A DNA stretch of 64,000 nucleotides, taken from positions 62,001 through 126,000 of the forward strand of contig JAGLBA010000002.1 of NCBI GenBank assembly GCA_018260475.1, given 5' to 3'. The notes under the pieces are model-generated. The model was not told where the DNA came from and did not search any database. It was given only the letters and a program-made list of their open reading frames with translations. Each line of letters starts with the position of its first letter. Within the stretch, counting starts at the first letter, position 1. This stretch comes from Chryseobacterium sp. (GTDB lineage: Bacteria; Bacteroidota; Bacteroidia; Flavobacteriales; Weeksellaceae). Below, piece by piece: positions 53,441 to 63,597 of the stretch. The position numbers and the translations under genes were made by a program.

Positions 53441-56047
53441 TTAATCTTCGCCGAAAAGATTCCCTATGGTGCCTTCTTCGGGGAAGTCTTCGTCCTTCAC
53501 ATCTTGGTCTATGAAACTGATGTGTCCCTGGGTGGTTTCCACCACATCGAAACCATCATTCACCTCCGGGCGCTCGGGAATAGTGATGTTTAGTGTTTTT
53601 ATTTTTTCTTTTATAAACTGATTTCCAATGGCTTTGATGCCCTTCACGGCAATCACCTCGTCCAAAACCACCGTTTCAGGTTCTTTCTCTTTGCCTTTTT
53701 CACCCGCGAAAATAATTTCGGCAGTCGCACCATCGTCGGCAATCACGGCTTCGATAAAGGATTTCGGATGTTCGCTGGGCATAAAGGATTGTACATTGCT
53801 GGTGTGTTCCAGCATGAATCTCTTGATGAAATAAATTCCCTTTTCGCCATCGAAATAAATGCAAGTGATAGGCTGTTCTGGGCGCCATTTTTCAAGAATG
53901 AGATAATCATCATCAAAACGGTTCATAAGGTCGAAAGATACCAACTTGGCTTCGCCTTGTGCACTGACCGTCAGTATTTTATCATCACCTTTGAAGGTTC
54001 CTAAAAGCGTGCCTCGCCCATCGGCGTTTAGTCGGCGGACGGTGTCATCAAACCAAATCTTCCGTGGCGCCAATGTAGAGTGGCCTTCTTCCTTCAAATC
54101 GACTTTTTTCACGGCGTATTTCGTTACCAGATTTCCTTTGGAATCCCTACCTTTTATGGCGAGATCAGCGAAACTGATTTCCATTTTGCTCTTACGAATC
54201 CGTGCGCTTGGCTTTAGCAAAATCGTCACCACCTCGGCTTCGCCATTCGGATTTGCCGAAAAATACAGCATTTCCGAGCCTTTGGTATCGGATGCGAGTT
54301 TGTATTCGGTGTTTCGCGTGACGGCTGTTACGGAGAAGCGTTTCATGTAGTACGGTCCTTCCTTTCCCTCGCGGTAGATCATGTTGTAAACCGTGCGCTT
54401 GTCGTTCTTTTTCCAAATGCCTACATGCTGGATGTTCTTGCCGATGAAGGTTTTAGGTTCCACTTTCACCACCTTCATCGTACCGTCCTTCTGGAATGTG
54501 ATTATGTCATCAATATCCGAGCAATCAAAGAGGTATTGGTCTTTCTTCAAAGAAGTACCGATGAATCCTTCCTCAAAATTGGCGTAGAATTTCTCGTTGG
54601 CAACAGCCACTTTAGTCGCGTCTATCGTATCGAAAATCCTCAATTCCGTGCGGCGCTCCCGGCCTTTGCCGTATTTCTTTTTGATATTGGTAAAATAATC
54701 TATGGCATAGGTAATTAGATTTGCCAAGTGGTATTTTACCTGCTCTATCTTGCCCTCCAATGCCAAAATATTTTCTATCGCTTTGTCCCTATCATATCGT
54801 GAAATCCTCATGAAAGGCAGTTCGGTCAGGCGGATGATGTCTTCCGTAGTCACCTCGCGCACAAGGTTTTGGGTAAACGGTTTCAGTGCGGCATCTATCG
54901 CGGCATAAACTTCTTCTTTGGAATTCCTGCCCTTGATTTCTTGGTAAATTTCGTTTTCGATAAATATTTTTTCCAAACTCGCGAAATGCCATTTCTCTTC
55001 GAGTTCGTTCAGTTCTATCTCCAGTTCTTTTTTGAGCAAAGACACCGTATGATCTGTATTTTGTTTCAGAATATCGGTGGCGGAAAGGAACATCGGCTTA
55101 TCGCCCACAATCACGCAGGCATTCGGGGAGATGGAGATTTCGCAGTCGGTAAAGGCATACAGCGCATCTATGGTTTTGTCCGGCGAAACATCATTGTTCA
55201 GGTGAATGTTGATTTCCACCGTGTCCGAAGTGTTATCCTCTATTTTTTTGATTTTGATTTTACCCTTCTCATTCGCCTTAATGACAGTCTCAATTAGGTC
55301 GCCCGTGGTTCTCCCGAAAGGTAACTCGGTAATGCAAAGCGTATTCTTATCTTTCTGAATGATCCTCGCTCTTGCACGGACGCGGCTTCCGCGTGCACCA
55401 TCGTTGTAATTCTGTACATCCAGCATACCGCCCGTGAGGAAATCCGGGAAGAGTTCAAATTTTTTCCCTTTCAGGTGCGCAATGGAAGCATCAATAAGTT
55501 CATTGAAGTTATGTGGCAAAATTTTGGTCGAAAGCCCTACGCCAATCCCTTCCACACCTTGCGCAAGCAGCAGTGGGAATTTAACCGGCAAATCAATAGG
55601 CTCATTATTCCTGCCGTCATAGGATTTTGCCCACTCTGTTGTTTTTGGGTTGAAGACCACTTCCAGTGCAAACGGTGTGAGGCGTGCCTCTATGTATCTT
55701 GCGGCAGCCGCTGAATCCCCGGTGAACACATTTCCCCAGTTCCCCTGCGTATCTATCAGGAGCTCCTTCTGCCCGATTTGCACCATGGCATCGGTAATGG
55801 AGGCGTCGCCATGTGGGTGGTATTTCATGGTGTTCCCCACGATATTCGCGACCTTGTTATAGCGCCCGTCTTCCAACTCGCGCATGGAGTGCATGATACG
55901 GCGCTGAACAGGCTTTAAACCATCAAAAATAGAGGGAATGGCACGGTCCAAAATGACATAGGAAGCGTAATCCAAAAACCAATCTCGGTACAGCCCGGAA
56001 ACTTTTTTCAGCGAATCTTCCTGAGTTATGTTATTCTGTTCTTCCAT
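53441..56047 (-). CDS. parC: DNA topoisomerase IV subunit A
   Basis: Cleaves and rejoins DNA for chromosome decatenation. The 868 residues begin SLYRDWFLDY-like (SGLYRDWFLDYASYVILDRA), with the catalytic Tyr118 in AAARYIEARL and the quinolone-region KYHPHGDASI. A coiled-coil gate section follows, then a C-terminal beta-pinwheel whose blades end in acidic loops. It is the third gene of the parE-membrane gene-parC unit; its ATG lies inside the end of the gene before it. Bacteroidetes topo IV is assigned over gyrase because of the gene pairing and the missing gyrase-box signature. Confidence 0.92.
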   Translation of the reverse strand: MEEQNNITQEDSLKKVSGLYRDWFLDYASYVILDRAIPSIFDGLKPVQRRIMHSMRELEDGRYNKVANIVGNTMKYHPHGDASITDAMVQIGQKELLIDTQGNWGNVFTGDSAAAARYIEARLTPFALEVVFNPKTTEWAKSYDGRNNEPIDLPVKFPLLLAQGVEGIGVGLSTKILPHNFNELIDASIAHLKGKKFELFPDFLTGGMLDVQNYNDGARGSRVRARARIIQKDKNTLCITELPFGRTTGDLIETVIKANEKGKIKIKKIEDNTSDTVEINIHLNNDVSPDKTIDALYAFTDCEISISPNACVIVGDKPMFLSATDILKQNTDHTVSLLKKELEIELNELEEKWHFASLEKIFIENEIYQEIKGRNSKEEVYAAIDAALKPFTQNLVREVTTEDIIRLTELPFMRISRYDRDKAIENILALEGKIEQVKYHLANLITYAIDYFTNIKKKYGKGRERRTELRIFDTIDATKVAVANEKFYANFEEGFIGTSLKKDQYLFDCSDIDDIITFQKDGTMKVVKVEPKTFIGKNIQHVGIWKKNDKRTVYNMIYREGKEGPYYMKRFSVTAVTRNTEYKLASDTKGSEMLYFSANPNGEAEVVTILLKPSARIRKSKMEISFADLAIKGRDSKGNLVTKYAVKKVDLKEEGHSTLAPRKIWFDDTVRRLNADGRGTLLGTFKGDDKILTVSAQGEAKLVSFDLMNRFDDDYLILEKWRPEQPITCIYFDGEKGIYFIKRFMLEHTSNVQSFMPSEHPKSFIEAVIADDGATAEIIFAGEKGKEKEPETVVLDEVIAVKGIKAIGNQFIKEKIKTLNITIPERPEVNDGFDVVETTQGHISFIDQDVKDEDFPEEGTIGNLFGED

Positions 56048-56522
56048 GGTCTCCTCTACTTTCGTTGTTGGCTTTCACGACTTTGCTTAAAGATAATTTC
56101 AAATCGTTGATTTCCTGTTTTTTCAAATATGAAATGTCATATTTCAGTACTACTTCCTTGCTTTTATTACTGGAGATCCTCACGAAAAGTCTTTTAAAAA
56201 AATTTTGGTTTACAATTTCATAGCTTATGAGCTTATATTTCGGAAATTCATCATTTAGAGGTTTGTCTAAAATCGAGATGACATTTCGGTTTTTAAAATG
56301 GAGCGCTTCGCCATCGCTATCGTATTCAAAAATTTGTCGCCCACGCATGTAAAAAATCGCGACAAAAAATAAAGGCACAATAAGGAAAATCCATTTCATA
56401 TTTCCAAAAAGTCCGAGTTTATGCCCAAGTAGAAATGTAATAACTCCGATTACCACGCTCATGGCCACTGTGGTGCTGAGGAATTGGTATTGGCCTGCTT
56501 TATCTCTGTTATTTAATCTCAT
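56031..56522 (-). CDS. Membrane protein with PH-like domain between parE and parC
   Basis: A 163-residue protein with two membrane segments (about 18-36 and 43-60), then a soluble beta-rich section (RQIFEYDSDGEALHFKNRNV, LISYEIVNQNFFKRLFVRI, VVLKYDISYL) reminiscent of bacterial PH domains. The tail is charged. Its last 17 bases overlap parC, and it starts 11 bases after parE, so it is surely cotranscribed. I do not know its function; a link to topoisomerase at the membrane is only a thought from the location. Confidence 0.74.
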   Translation of the reverse strand: MRLNNRDKAGQYQFLSTTVAMSVVIGVITFLLGHKLGLFGNMKWIFLIVPLFFVAIFYMRGRQIFEYDSDGEALHFKNRNVISILDKPLNDEFPKYKLISYEIVNQNFFKRLFVRISSNKSKEVVLKYDISYLKKQEINDLKLSLSKVVKANNESRGDHGRTE

Positions 56523-56533
56523 TACTGTTAAAT

Positions 56534-58432
56534 TTAAAATTCCGCATCCTCCAAAATTTCTTTTTTATCAATATCCGGATCTTCCACCACCAGGTTTTCG
56601 AGGATAAAGGTTTGTCGGTCAGGCGTGTTTTTTCCCATGTAAAATTCCAAAATCTGCTCTATGGTTTGGTCTTTGCCCAAAACAACCGGTTGGAGGCGAA
56701 TATCTTTGCCGATGAAATGTTTAAACTCGTCCGGAGAAATCTCTCCCAAACCTTTGAATCGGGTGATTTCTGGGTTTTTACCCAGTTCGTTCAGCGCCTT
56801 TATCCTTTCCGGTTCGGAATAGCAATAGCGGGTTTCCTTTTTGTTTCTCACCCGGAACAGAGGCGTTTGAAGGATATAAAGGTGACCGTTTTTAATTAAA
56901 TCCGGGAAAAATTGCAGGAAAAAAGTAATCATCAGCAGGCGAATGTGCATCCCGTCCACATCGGCATCAGTGGCGATAATCACATGGTTGTAACGCAGGT
57001 CTTCCAAAGAATCCTCGATATTCAGAGCCGCTTGTAAAAGGTTGAATTCCTCGTTTTCATACACCACCCTTTTCGTAAGTCCGTAGCAGTTCAGCGGCTT
57101 TCCCTTAAGCGAAAACACCGACTGCGTTTCCACATCTCGGCTCTTGGTGATAGACCCGGAAGCGGAATCTCCCTCGGTAATGAAGATCATGGTTTCTGCC
57201 TTCCTTGCCGCCTTTTGGTCGTTGTAATGTTGTCTGCAATCACGCAGTTTTTTATTGTGCAGAGATACTTTTTTCGCCCTTTCGCGTGCCAGTTTTTGTA
57301 TGCCAGAAAGCTCCTTTCTTTCCCGCTCAGAAATGATGATTTTCCTTAAAATAGCCTCTGCAGTTTCAGGATTTTGGTGGAGATAATTATCGAGTTTGCT
57401 TTTCAGGTTATTGGTGACGAAGGTTTTAATGGTTTCCAACTCATTCTTATCCTTATCCTGCCCCATGGTGGCGGAGCCCAGTTTGGTCTTGGTTTGAGAT
57501 TCAAAAACAGGGTTGCCTACATTGATGTAAATTGCGCCGATAATGGCCTTGCGAATATCCGCCGCCTCAAAATTTTTATTGTAAAACTCGCGAATGGTCT
57601 TCACATAAGCCTCCTTGAAGGCGTTCAAATGCGTACCGCCCTGCGAAGTATATTGTCCATTTACAAAGGAAAAATAAGTTTCCGACTGCGATTTGTCGGA
57701 ATGCGTAATCGCCACTTCCAAATCCTCATCCTTGATATGGATGATCGGATATACAATTTCACCCTCAATTTCCTCTTCCAAAAGGTCTTTCAAACCATTT
57801 TGAGATTCATAAACCTCGCCGTTGAAATAAATTTTTAGACCAAGGTTCAGGTACGAATAATTCCGCAACATCCGCGAAACATACTCGGTACGGAATTTAT
57901 AATTTACAAATATGGTATCATCTGGGACAAAGGTAATTTCCGTACCGTTTTTCTCGGTAGTTTCCACCTCGTCGTGCAGCGTTTTCAGGCGACCTTCCAC
58001 AAATTCGGCGCGGCGCATCCTACCCTCTCTCACAGATTTCACCTGAAAATACTTTGATAAAAAGTTCACGGCCTTCGTACCCACACCGTTTAGACCGATG
58101 GATTTTTTGAAGGCGCCTTCATCATACTTTCCGCCGGTATTCATGATGGATACAACATCCACAATCTTTCCGAGCGGTATGCCACGACCGAAATCCCGCA
58201 CCACCACTTTTCCGTCGGAGATTTTTACATCTATGCGTTTCCCGTGTCTCATCCGGAACTCATCGATAGAGTTATCCACCGCCTCCTTTAGCAAGATATA
58301 GATTCCGTCGTCAGCAGAAGATCCATCGCCCAGTTTTCCGATATACATCCCCGGCCGCAGGCGCACATGCTCGCGGGGTTCCAGGGTTTTGATGTTATCC
58401 TCGGTATATTGTTCCTGTAAAATTTCGCTCAT
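56534..58432 (-). CDS. parE: DNA topoisomerase IV subunit B
   Basis: ATPase subunit of topo IV. The 632 residues have the GHKL ATP site ([37 protein letters not shown]), the transducer lysine loop QTKTKLGS, and the Toprim domain with [11 protein letters not shown] and [14 protein letters not shown]. Length fits ParE rather than the longer GyrB of this group. It is the first gene of the unit and has an exact -7 box upstream. Confidence 0.94.
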   Translation of the reverse strand: MSEILQEQYTEDNIKTLEPREHVRLRPGMYIGKLGDGSSADDGIYILLKEAVDNSIDEFRMRHGKRIDVKISDGKVVVRDFGRGIPLGKIVDVVSIMNTGGKYDEGAFKKSIGLNGVGTKAVNFLSKYFQVKSVREGRMRRAEFVEGRLKTLHDEVETTEKNGTEITFVPDDTIFVNYKFRTEYVSRMLRNYSYLNLGLKIYFNGEVYESQNGLKDLLEEEIEGEIVYPIIHIKDEDLEVAITHSDKSQSETYFSFVNGQYTSQGGTHLNAFKEAYVKTIREFYNKNFEAADIRKAIIGAIYINVGNPVFESQTKTKLGSATMGQDKDKNELETIKTFVTNNLKSKLDNYLHQNPETAEAILRKIIISERERKELSGIQKLARERAKKVSLHNKKLRDCRQHYNDQKAARKAETMIFITEGDSASGSITKSRDVETQSVFSLKGKPLNCYGLTKRVVYENEEFNLLQAALNIEDSLEDLRYNHVIIATDADVDGMHIRLLMITFFLQFFPDLIKNGHLYILQTPLFRVRNKKETRYCYSEPERIKALNELGKNPEITRFKGLGEISPDEFKHFIGKDIRLQPVVLGKDQTIEQILEFYMGKNTPDRQTFILENLVVEDPDIDKKEILEDAEF

Positions 58433-58477
58433 AAAACATTCTAAACTGCCAATAAATATTAAAAATGCAGCATCCTA

Positions 58478-58485
58478 CAAAAATA
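58478..58485 (-). promoter_or_regulatory. Promoter -7 box of the parE operon
   Basis: TATTTTTG on the minus strand, 45 bases before the parE ATG at 58432. Confidence 0.55.
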
Positions 58486-58623
58486 GCGATAAAAGAATTG
58501 TAACGGAAATTTTGTTAAGAAAAAATACCCTTTACTTAGTTCGAAGTGCTGTTTATTAAAACTTTATCATGTTTCATCCAACATAAACAAATGCTAAATT
58601 ACTAAATTACCAATTTTTTTTTT

Positions 58624-58720
58624 GGCGTGCCCCTCCGGGTCGGGCTGTTCAGGGCTCCGCTTCGCTCCGGTGCTTTGCACTGCTCCCTTTCGGTCGCACC
58701 CTTACCATCCCTCACGCAGC
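58624..58720 (+). repeat. 97-bp GC-rich structured repeat, copy 3
   Basis: Starts GGCGTGCCCCTCCGGGTCG and ends CCCTCACGCAGC, followed by GTGCGCG as in copy 1. It follows an uninterrupted T-run. It lies upstream of the parE promoter on the other strand and downstream of the FMN-reductase terminator. The rest of this 500-base gap shows no gene. Confidence 0.87.
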
Positions 58721-58882
58721 GTGCGCGACACTTTACTGACTAACAAGCAATTGTGCTATTTGTTTTACCAATGTTTATTAACATGTTATCAAAAAAAAAT
58801 ATTTCGTATCACTGTACCTTTCCCTCATTGGCACGGTAACAATTCATAGGAAACAACGATTTCTCGCCATAACATATGCAAT

Positions 58883-58915
58883 TAAAAAATCCGCCGCACT
58901 TTTCAGCGCAGCGGA
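58883..58915 (-). terminator. Terminator of the FMN reductase gene
   Basis: Minus-strand stem ATCCGC...GCGGAT extended by GCGC/GTGC pairs, then TTTTTTAATTG. 22 bases past the stop. Confidence 0.8.
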
Positions 58916-58936
58916 TAGTCTGTCTTAAAAAATTAT

Positions 58937-59482
58937 TTAGAATTTATTGACCCAATTCGGATAGGCGTCCATAAACTTCTTCAAATAAGCCTCGGTTCTT
59001 TCGACTAAAGTTTTGCCGTCTTCTTGAAAGATATTGTGTACAGAGCCTATGTATGCTTCCGGCTGCTGCATCAGAGGCACATTCACGAATACAAAGGCCT
59101 GGCGAATATGGTGGTTTGCAGCAAGCCCGCCCATTGCCGACACAGAAGAGGTAACCACCGCGCCTGGTTTGCCGTCCCAAACACTTTGGCCGTAAGGTCT
59201 GGACCCAACATCGATGGCGTTTTTCAATGCCGCCGGTATCGTGCGGTTGTATTCTGGGGAAACGACCAAAATACCGTCGGAATATTTAATTTTCTCGCGG
59301 AAATCCAGCCATTCTTGTGGCGGACTTTGCTCCAAATCTTCGTTGTAAAAAGGTAAATTGCCAATTTCAACAATCTCCAACTGCAAATCATCTCCAGAAA
59401 TGCGAGCCAGTTCGTTTGCTATTTTTCTATTATAGGATTCCTTTCTAAGACTCCCAACCAATACTGCGATTTTCTTTGCCAT
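58937..59482 (-). CDS. NAD(P)H-dependent FMN reductase (ChrR/YieF-like)
   Basis: A 181-residue flavodoxin-fold quinone or chromate reductase that passes electrons from NAD(P)H through FMN. The FMN phosphate loop is VLVGSLRKESYNRKIA; PEYNRTIPAALKNAID is the family signature (SPEYNxSxPGxLKNAID), and VSAMGGLAANHHIRQ binds the flavin ring. Length is normal. It may lower oxidative stress by reducing quinones with two electrons. Monocistronic. Confidence 0.92.
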   Translation of the reverse strand: MAKKIAVLVGSLRKESYNRKIANELARISGDDLQLEIVEIGNLPFYNEDLEQSPPQEWLDFREKIKYSDGILVVSPEYNRTIPAALKNAIDVGSRPYGQSVWDGKPGAVVTSSVSAMGGLAANHHIRQAFVFVNVPLMQQPEAYIGSVHNIFQEDGKTLVERTEAYLKKFMDAYPNWVNKF

Positions 59483-59615
59483 GATTTCTATTTGAATAAT
59501 TTAAGAATTCTATATGTCATTTTTTGATTTCTTGTGGCGATATTGTTTACGGCCTTAAGGCATTCTATATCATACCACAGGTCAGTTTAATAAAACACTA
59601 ATATTAAAAAATGAA

Positions 59616-60707
59616 TTAAACATTAAAGCGGAAGTTCATAATGTCGCCGTCTTGCACCACATATTCTTTCCCTTCTACGCCCATTTTTCCTGCTTCTTTT
59701 ATTTTGGCTTCGGAGCCGTAGTGGATATAGTCATCATACTTGATAACTTCCGCACGGATAAATCCTTTCTCGAAATCTGTATGGATCACGCCGGCTGCTT
59801 GCGGCGCTGTCCAGCCTTTCCCGATGGTCCATGCACGAACTTCCTTCACTCCTACTGTAAAATATACTTGCAATTGCAAAAGTTCATAGGCCTTGCGGAT
59901 CAATCTGTTTACGCCTGGTTCTTCCAAACCAAGTTCTTCCAAGAACATTTGGCGTTCCTCGAAAGTTTCAAGTTCATTGATGTCGGCTTCTATTTGGGCT
60001 GCGAGAACCACCACTTCGGCATTCTCTTTTTTCGCCATTTCCTCTATTTTTTCAATCCAAGGATTACCGTTTTTAATGGAATTTTCATCCACATTACACA
60101 CATACAACACAGGCTTTTTGGTCAAAAGGTGCACCTCATCGATCACCTCTTTTTGGGAATCATCGGCAGGGAACTCACGGGCGTTCTTTCCCTCCTCCAG
60201 AAATTTTTGAAGCCCCAAAAGCGTTTCGTATGCCATTACATCATCCTTCTTTCCGGATTTGATGAATTTTTTTGCTTTATCGACCGCTTTTCCAAGGGTT
60301 TCAAGGTCTTTCAGTTGAAGTTCGATATCTATGATTTCCTTATCGCGCATCGGGTCCACAGAACCTTCCACATGCACGATGTTTCCGTTTTCAAAACATC
60401 TCAAAACATGGATGATGGCTTCGCACTCGCGGATGTTGGCAAGAAATTGGTTACCCAGACCTTCGCCTTTGGAAGCGCCCTTTACCAAACCGGCGATGTC
60501 CACAATTTCCACTACCGCGGGCATTACACGCTCCGGATTCACAAGTTTTTCCAACTCTACCAGCCGCGGATCCGGCACGGAAACGGTTCCCAAATTGGGT
60601 TCTATGGTACAGAAGGGATAGTTGGCTGATTGCGCTTTTGCGTTGCTCAGACAGTTAAAAAGCGTTGATTTGCCCACATTCGGAAGGCCTACGATTCCAC
60701 ATTTCAT
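59616..60707 (-). CDS. ychF: Redox-responsive ribosome-binding ATPase YchF
   Basis: Obg-family P-loop protein that prefers ATP. The 363 residues have GLPNVGKSTLFN (P-loop), switch DIAGLVKGASKGEGLGNQFL, and NVDE in place of the GTPase NKxD, as expected for ATP binding. The C-terminal TGS domain ends with EYVVQDGDIMNFRFNV. It binds ribosomes and acts in stress response. Monocistronic with its own promoter. Confidence 0.95.
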   Translation of the reverse strand: MKCGIVGLPNVGKSTLFNCLSNAKAQSANYPFCTIEPNLGTVSVPDPRLVELEKLVNPERVMPAVVEIVDIAGLVKGASKGEGLGNQFLANIRECEAIIHVLRCFENGNIVHVEGSVDPMRDKEIIDIELQLKDLETLGKAVDKAKKFIKSGKKDDVMAYETLLGLQKFLEEGKNAREFPADDSQKEVIDEVHLLTKKPVLYVCNVDENSIKNGNPWIEKIEEMAKKENAEVVVLAAQIEADINELETFEERQMFLEELGLEEPGVNRLIRKAYELLQLQVYFTVGVKEVRAWTIGKGWTAPQAAGVIHTDFEKGFIRAEVIKYDDYIHYGSEAKIKEAGKMGVEGKEYVVQDGDIMNFRFNV

Positions 60708-60771
60708 CAGTATAATATGCTTTGTGCAGTCGGCTTGTGCTTTCTGCTTTCTTTTAAAATAATAATTCGTG

Positions 60772-60779
60772 CAAAGATA
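60772..60779 (-). promoter_or_regulatory. Promoter -7 box of ychF
   Basis: TATCTTTG on the minus strand, 64 bases before the ATG at 60707. A TTG at 60807-60805 is 25 bases upstream, slightly long for a -33 element. Confidence 0.5.
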
Positions 60780-60801
60780 AGGATTTAAACGGAGTATTTT
60801 A

Positions 60802-60833
60802 AAACAAAAAATCTGCCCGATACAGGCAGATTT
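60802..60833 (-). terminator. Terminator of the ferritin gene
   Basis: Stem AATCTGCC/GGCAGATT with loop TGTATC on the minus strand, followed by TTTTTTGTTTT. 22 bases past the stop. Confidence 0.8.
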
Positions 60834-60855
60834 CTATATGCAAAATAGATCTGAA

Positions 60856-61407
60856 TTATGGTTTTTCACTAGTAGAATCTCTCGCCATGGGCGCATCGTC
60901 CGGCATTTTTTCCAATGCCGCATCGAAAATGAACAGAGATTCATCAGTAGCTCTATCGCCTCCTGCGATTTTCAATTTATCAATAAGGCTGGTTGCCAAT
61001 GTTTCTTCCTCAATTTGCTCTTTCACAAACCATTGTAGGAAGTTCCAAGTGGCCCAGTCTTTTTCTTCCATGGCCATATCAACAAGATTGTAAATAGCTG
61101 TGGTGTTTTCCACTTCATGTTGAAATACTTTGTTAAAGCAATCGGTCAGAGATATTGGATCGTTATCTGCTTTTGGAGTAGAATCTATCGTAGGTTTCCC
61201 GCCACGGTTCAGTACATAGTTCATAAATTTGATGGCGTGGTCGCTCTCTTCCTTAGAGTGGCGGAACAAGAAGTTGGCCACACCGCCGTAGCCCTGACTG
61301 GAAGCCCAGATTCCGTAGGAAAGGTAGTTGTGGGATTGCAAAAGTTCAACATTCATCTGCGCGCTCAGCGCAATTTCCATATTTGAGGAAAGTCTTTTGG
61401 TATTCAT
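60856..61407 (-). CDS. ftnA: Ferritin
   Basis: Non-heme iron storage protein forming 24-mer shells. The 183 residues contain the ferroxidase ligands in NVELLQSHNYLSYGIW (Glu), HSKEESDHAIKF (Glu and His) and NFLQWFVKEQIEEE (Gln/Glu), the bacterial ferritin pattern. The tail PDDAPMARDSTSEKP is a short acidic extension. It should work with Tpx and YaaA against iron-driven oxidative damage. Cytosolic, monocistronic. Confidence 0.94.
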   Translation of the reverse strand: MNTKRLSSNMEIALSAQMNVELLQSHNYLSYGIWASSQGYGGVANFLFRHSKEESDHAIKFMNYVLNRGGKPTIDSTPKADNDPISLTDCFNKVFQHEVENTTAIYNLVDMAMEEKDWATWNFLQWFVKEQIEEETLATSLIDKLKIAGGDRATDESLFIFDAALEKMPDDAPMARDSTSEKP

Positions 61408-61463
61408 TATTATAGGTTTAATTAAATGGACGCAGCAAAAATTGTACCCTTGAAATAAAGCAC

Positions 61464-61492
61464 AACAAAAATCCCGAACAAAAGTCCGGGAT
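61464..61492 (-). terminator. Terminator of the RRM gene
   Basis: Minus-strand stem ATCCCGGAC/GTTCGGGAT-like with loop TTTT and TTTTTGTTG after it. Confidence 0.75.
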
Positions 61493-61515
61493 ATGTTTTA
61501 TCGGTTGGAATAAGA

Positions 61516-61833
61516 CTACCAGCCGCTGTTTCTGTTGTTATCGCGTTTTTGGTAACCACCGCCTCCGCCGCCGAAACCTCTTGGTTTGTCTTCGCGTGGT
61601 TTTGCTTCAGAGATATTCAAAACTTTTTGTTTGAATTCTTTTTGGTTAAGTTCTTCGATTGCTTGATTTGCCTCATCATCGTTTGGCATTTCAACAAAAC
61701 CGAATCCTCTTGAGCGGCCTGTATCTCTGTCCATGATGATTTTTGCAGAATCTACTGTACCGTAGTTTTCGAATAAAGATTGCAACTCGGACTCAACGGT
61801 ATTGTAGTTGAGGTTTGAAATAAAAATGTTCAT
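61516..61833 (-). CDS. RRM-type RNA-binding protein with glycine-rich tail
   Basis: A 105-residue single-RRM protein. I start at 61833 (MNIFISNLNYNTVES), because RNP2 (IFISNL) must lie at the N-terminus; the longer reading adds 28 residues unlike any RRM. RNP1 is RGFGFVEM. The tail GFGGGGGGYQKRDNNRNSGW is Gly/Arg/Asn-rich as in cyanobacterial and Bacteroidetes cold-regulated RRM proteins. The 5' region before the ATG is about 100 bases of AT-rich DNA without an exact -7 box, so a long, perhaps thermo-sensitive leader is possible. Confidence 0.92.
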   Translation of the reverse strand: MNIFISNLNYNTVESELQSLFENYGTVDSAKIIMDRDTGRSRGFGFVEMPNDDEANQAIEELNQKEFKQKVLNISEAKPREDKPRGFGGGGGGYQKRDNNRNSGW

Positions 61834-62008
61834 AATAATAGATAAAAAAAATTGTATGCTAAAGTTTAAAAACGCGTATATTGTTTTGTTGCGTTCCGTT
61901 GCTCTAATCGGGTGCAATATACAAATAAAATACGGTTCTCAAACTTTATTTGCAATTATTTGATACTATTAATATATAAAAACATTTAAACTACTATAAA
62001 TCAACGAC

Positions 62009-63592
62009 CTAATTTAAATAAAAAACGGCCGGTTGGCTTTCATTCCCTACCCTATCTACTTCTTTTATAGCCACAGCTTCCAAATTCTTGCCTTGTTTGG
62101 ATGCAGGAAGGGACATTTCCGATGTATTTGCCTCCAAAATATCGGTTTTCCAACTACCTCCGTACTTGGAAAACAGAATCCAGCGGAAGGTTTTAGATGA
62201 TAATTCTGCAGACCAACTTACATTTACCATATTTCCCGACTTTATAGCATTAATTTCCGGACGCGTGCTATTTTCAGCGGAAATCCACGGGGTGCGCGGC
62301 ACCAATGCTTTTTCTTTGTAAGGTCCGTTTTTCAAAGCTGACTGCATTGCAGAACTATTCAGCAATCCGGCTATGCTCCAGTGTGCAACTCCTTTGCTGG
62401 ACGGCGTGAGCCTGCGCGCCTCATTAATCTCATTCACTATTTCTGCTGGTCTATCTGCGGCTTTTACTTCCACAGTGTTCAGCCCCGGCCAAAGATGGCG
62501 ATTTTTAGTATTTTCGGACTGCCACCATTTTAACAAAGAACTAAAATTCTGTCCGGACGAATTAAGCGGCCAATAAAGTTGAGGCGTGAAATAATCTATC
62601 CAACCTTGGTTCAGCCACAATTTAGCATCGGCAAAAAGTTCATCGTGTTGTGAAGAACCTTTTACATCAGAAGGATAGCCGGGTTTCCAAATCCCAAACG
62701 GACTGATTCCGAATTTTACAGTTTTCTTTTCAGCCTTAATTTCGTCGTAAATTCTTTTAACAAATTTATTTACATTCCCACGGCGCCAATCTGCGCGACT
62801 GAGCGTTCCCCCGGAAGCTTTGTAAACACTCCAAGTACGGTCGTCCGGGAAGTCTTTTCCGGCATTGTAAGTTGCGTAAGGATAGAAATAATCATCGAAA
62901 TGAACACCGTCTAAATCGTATCTTTTAACCAAATCCTTCACCACAGCCGACACATGATCTTGTGTTTTTTGGTCGGCTGGATCAAACCAATAAGTCCCGT
63001 TTTGCAATCTCACCACCGAGCTTCCCATGCGTTTCGCCATAGAATTTGGGCTAACAGTGCCGCCTGCCGTATGGTGAGCACGGAAAGGATTTAACCAAAC
63101 ATGGAGTTCCATCCCCCGCTTGTGAGCTTCCGAAATCCAAAATTCCAAAGGATCATAATACGGCGAAGGCGCGCGGCCGGTTTCACCATTGAGGAAATAC
63201 GACCACGGTTCCAAATCGCTCTTGTAGAGAGCATCTCCGGAAGGTCTTACCTGAAAAATAACGGCATTGAAATTATTGTCCTGAAGCATATCCAACTGGC
63301 GGATGGCCTCGGCCTTTTGCTGTGCTGTGCTAAGGTTATTTTTGGAAGGCCAATTGATATTCGCAACTGTAGCAATCCACGCTGCACGGAATTCCCGATT
63401 GACCTCCGGTAATTCTTTCGCTATGGCATTTAGCTTAATTTCTGGCATCGCAGGCTTAGGTTTCGGGGTGGCATTCGTCGTGCGCGTAGGTTGGCTGCGA
63501 ACGGGCTGTGTCGCCGGCTTCTGCATGGAGCAGGATTCTAAAAATAAGCCCGCCGATAGAATGCTTAAAAATGCTAAGTGTTTAACTTTCAT
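62009..63592 (-). CDS. DigH-like glycoside hydrolase (PF02638), lipoprotein
   Basis: A 527-residue lipoprotein. I start at 63592 since MKVKHLAFLSILSAGLFLES is a full lipoprotein signal with Cys21 following and the -7 box lies just before it. The TIM-barrel domain runs from EFRAAWIATVANINWPS through VIFQVRPSGDALYKSDLEPW and HVWLNPFRAHHT to DLDGVHFDDYFYPY, with acidic residues of the active site. A fibronectin-like end (VNVSWSAELSSKTFRWILF) follows. E. coli DigH (YddW) cuts denuded glycan strands at the septum. Attached to a membrane on the periplasmic side. Confidence 0.9.
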   Translation of the reverse strand: MKVKHLAFLSILSAGLFLESCSMQKPATQPVRSQPTRTTNATPKPKPAMPEIKLNAIAKELPEVNREFRAAWIATVANINWPSKNNLSTAQQKAEAIRQLDMLQDNNFNAVIFQVRPSGDALYKSDLEPWSYFLNGETGRAPSPYYDPLEFWISEAHKRGMELHVWLNPFRAHHTAGGTVSPNSMAKRMGSSVVRLQNGTYWFDPADQKTQDHVSAVVKDLVKRYDLDGVHFDDYFYPYATYNAGKDFPDDRTWSVYKASGGTLSRADWRRGNVNKFVKRIYDEIKAEKKTVKFGISPFGIWKPGYPSDVKGSSQHDELFADAKLWLNQGWIDYFTPQLYWPLNSSGQNFSSLLKWWQSENTKNRHLWPGLNTVEVKAADRPAEIVNEINEARRLTPSSKGVAHWSIAGLLNSSAMQSALKNGPYKEKALVPRTPWISAENSTRPEINAIKSGNMVNVSWSAELSSKTFRWILFSKYGGSWKTDILEANTSEMSLPASKQGKNLEAVAIKEVDRVGNESQPAVFYLN

Positions 63593-63597
63593 ACTGA

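Noticed and set aside
58622..58849. 75-codon ORF starting in repeat copy 3
   Set aside because: The frame exists only because the GC-rich repeat lacks stops; the same reading is not open at the other two copies.
59652..60629. Long 325-codon plus-strand ORF
   Set aside because: Runs antisense through ychF; it is Phe/His-rich with no domain logic, while ychF has every family motif.
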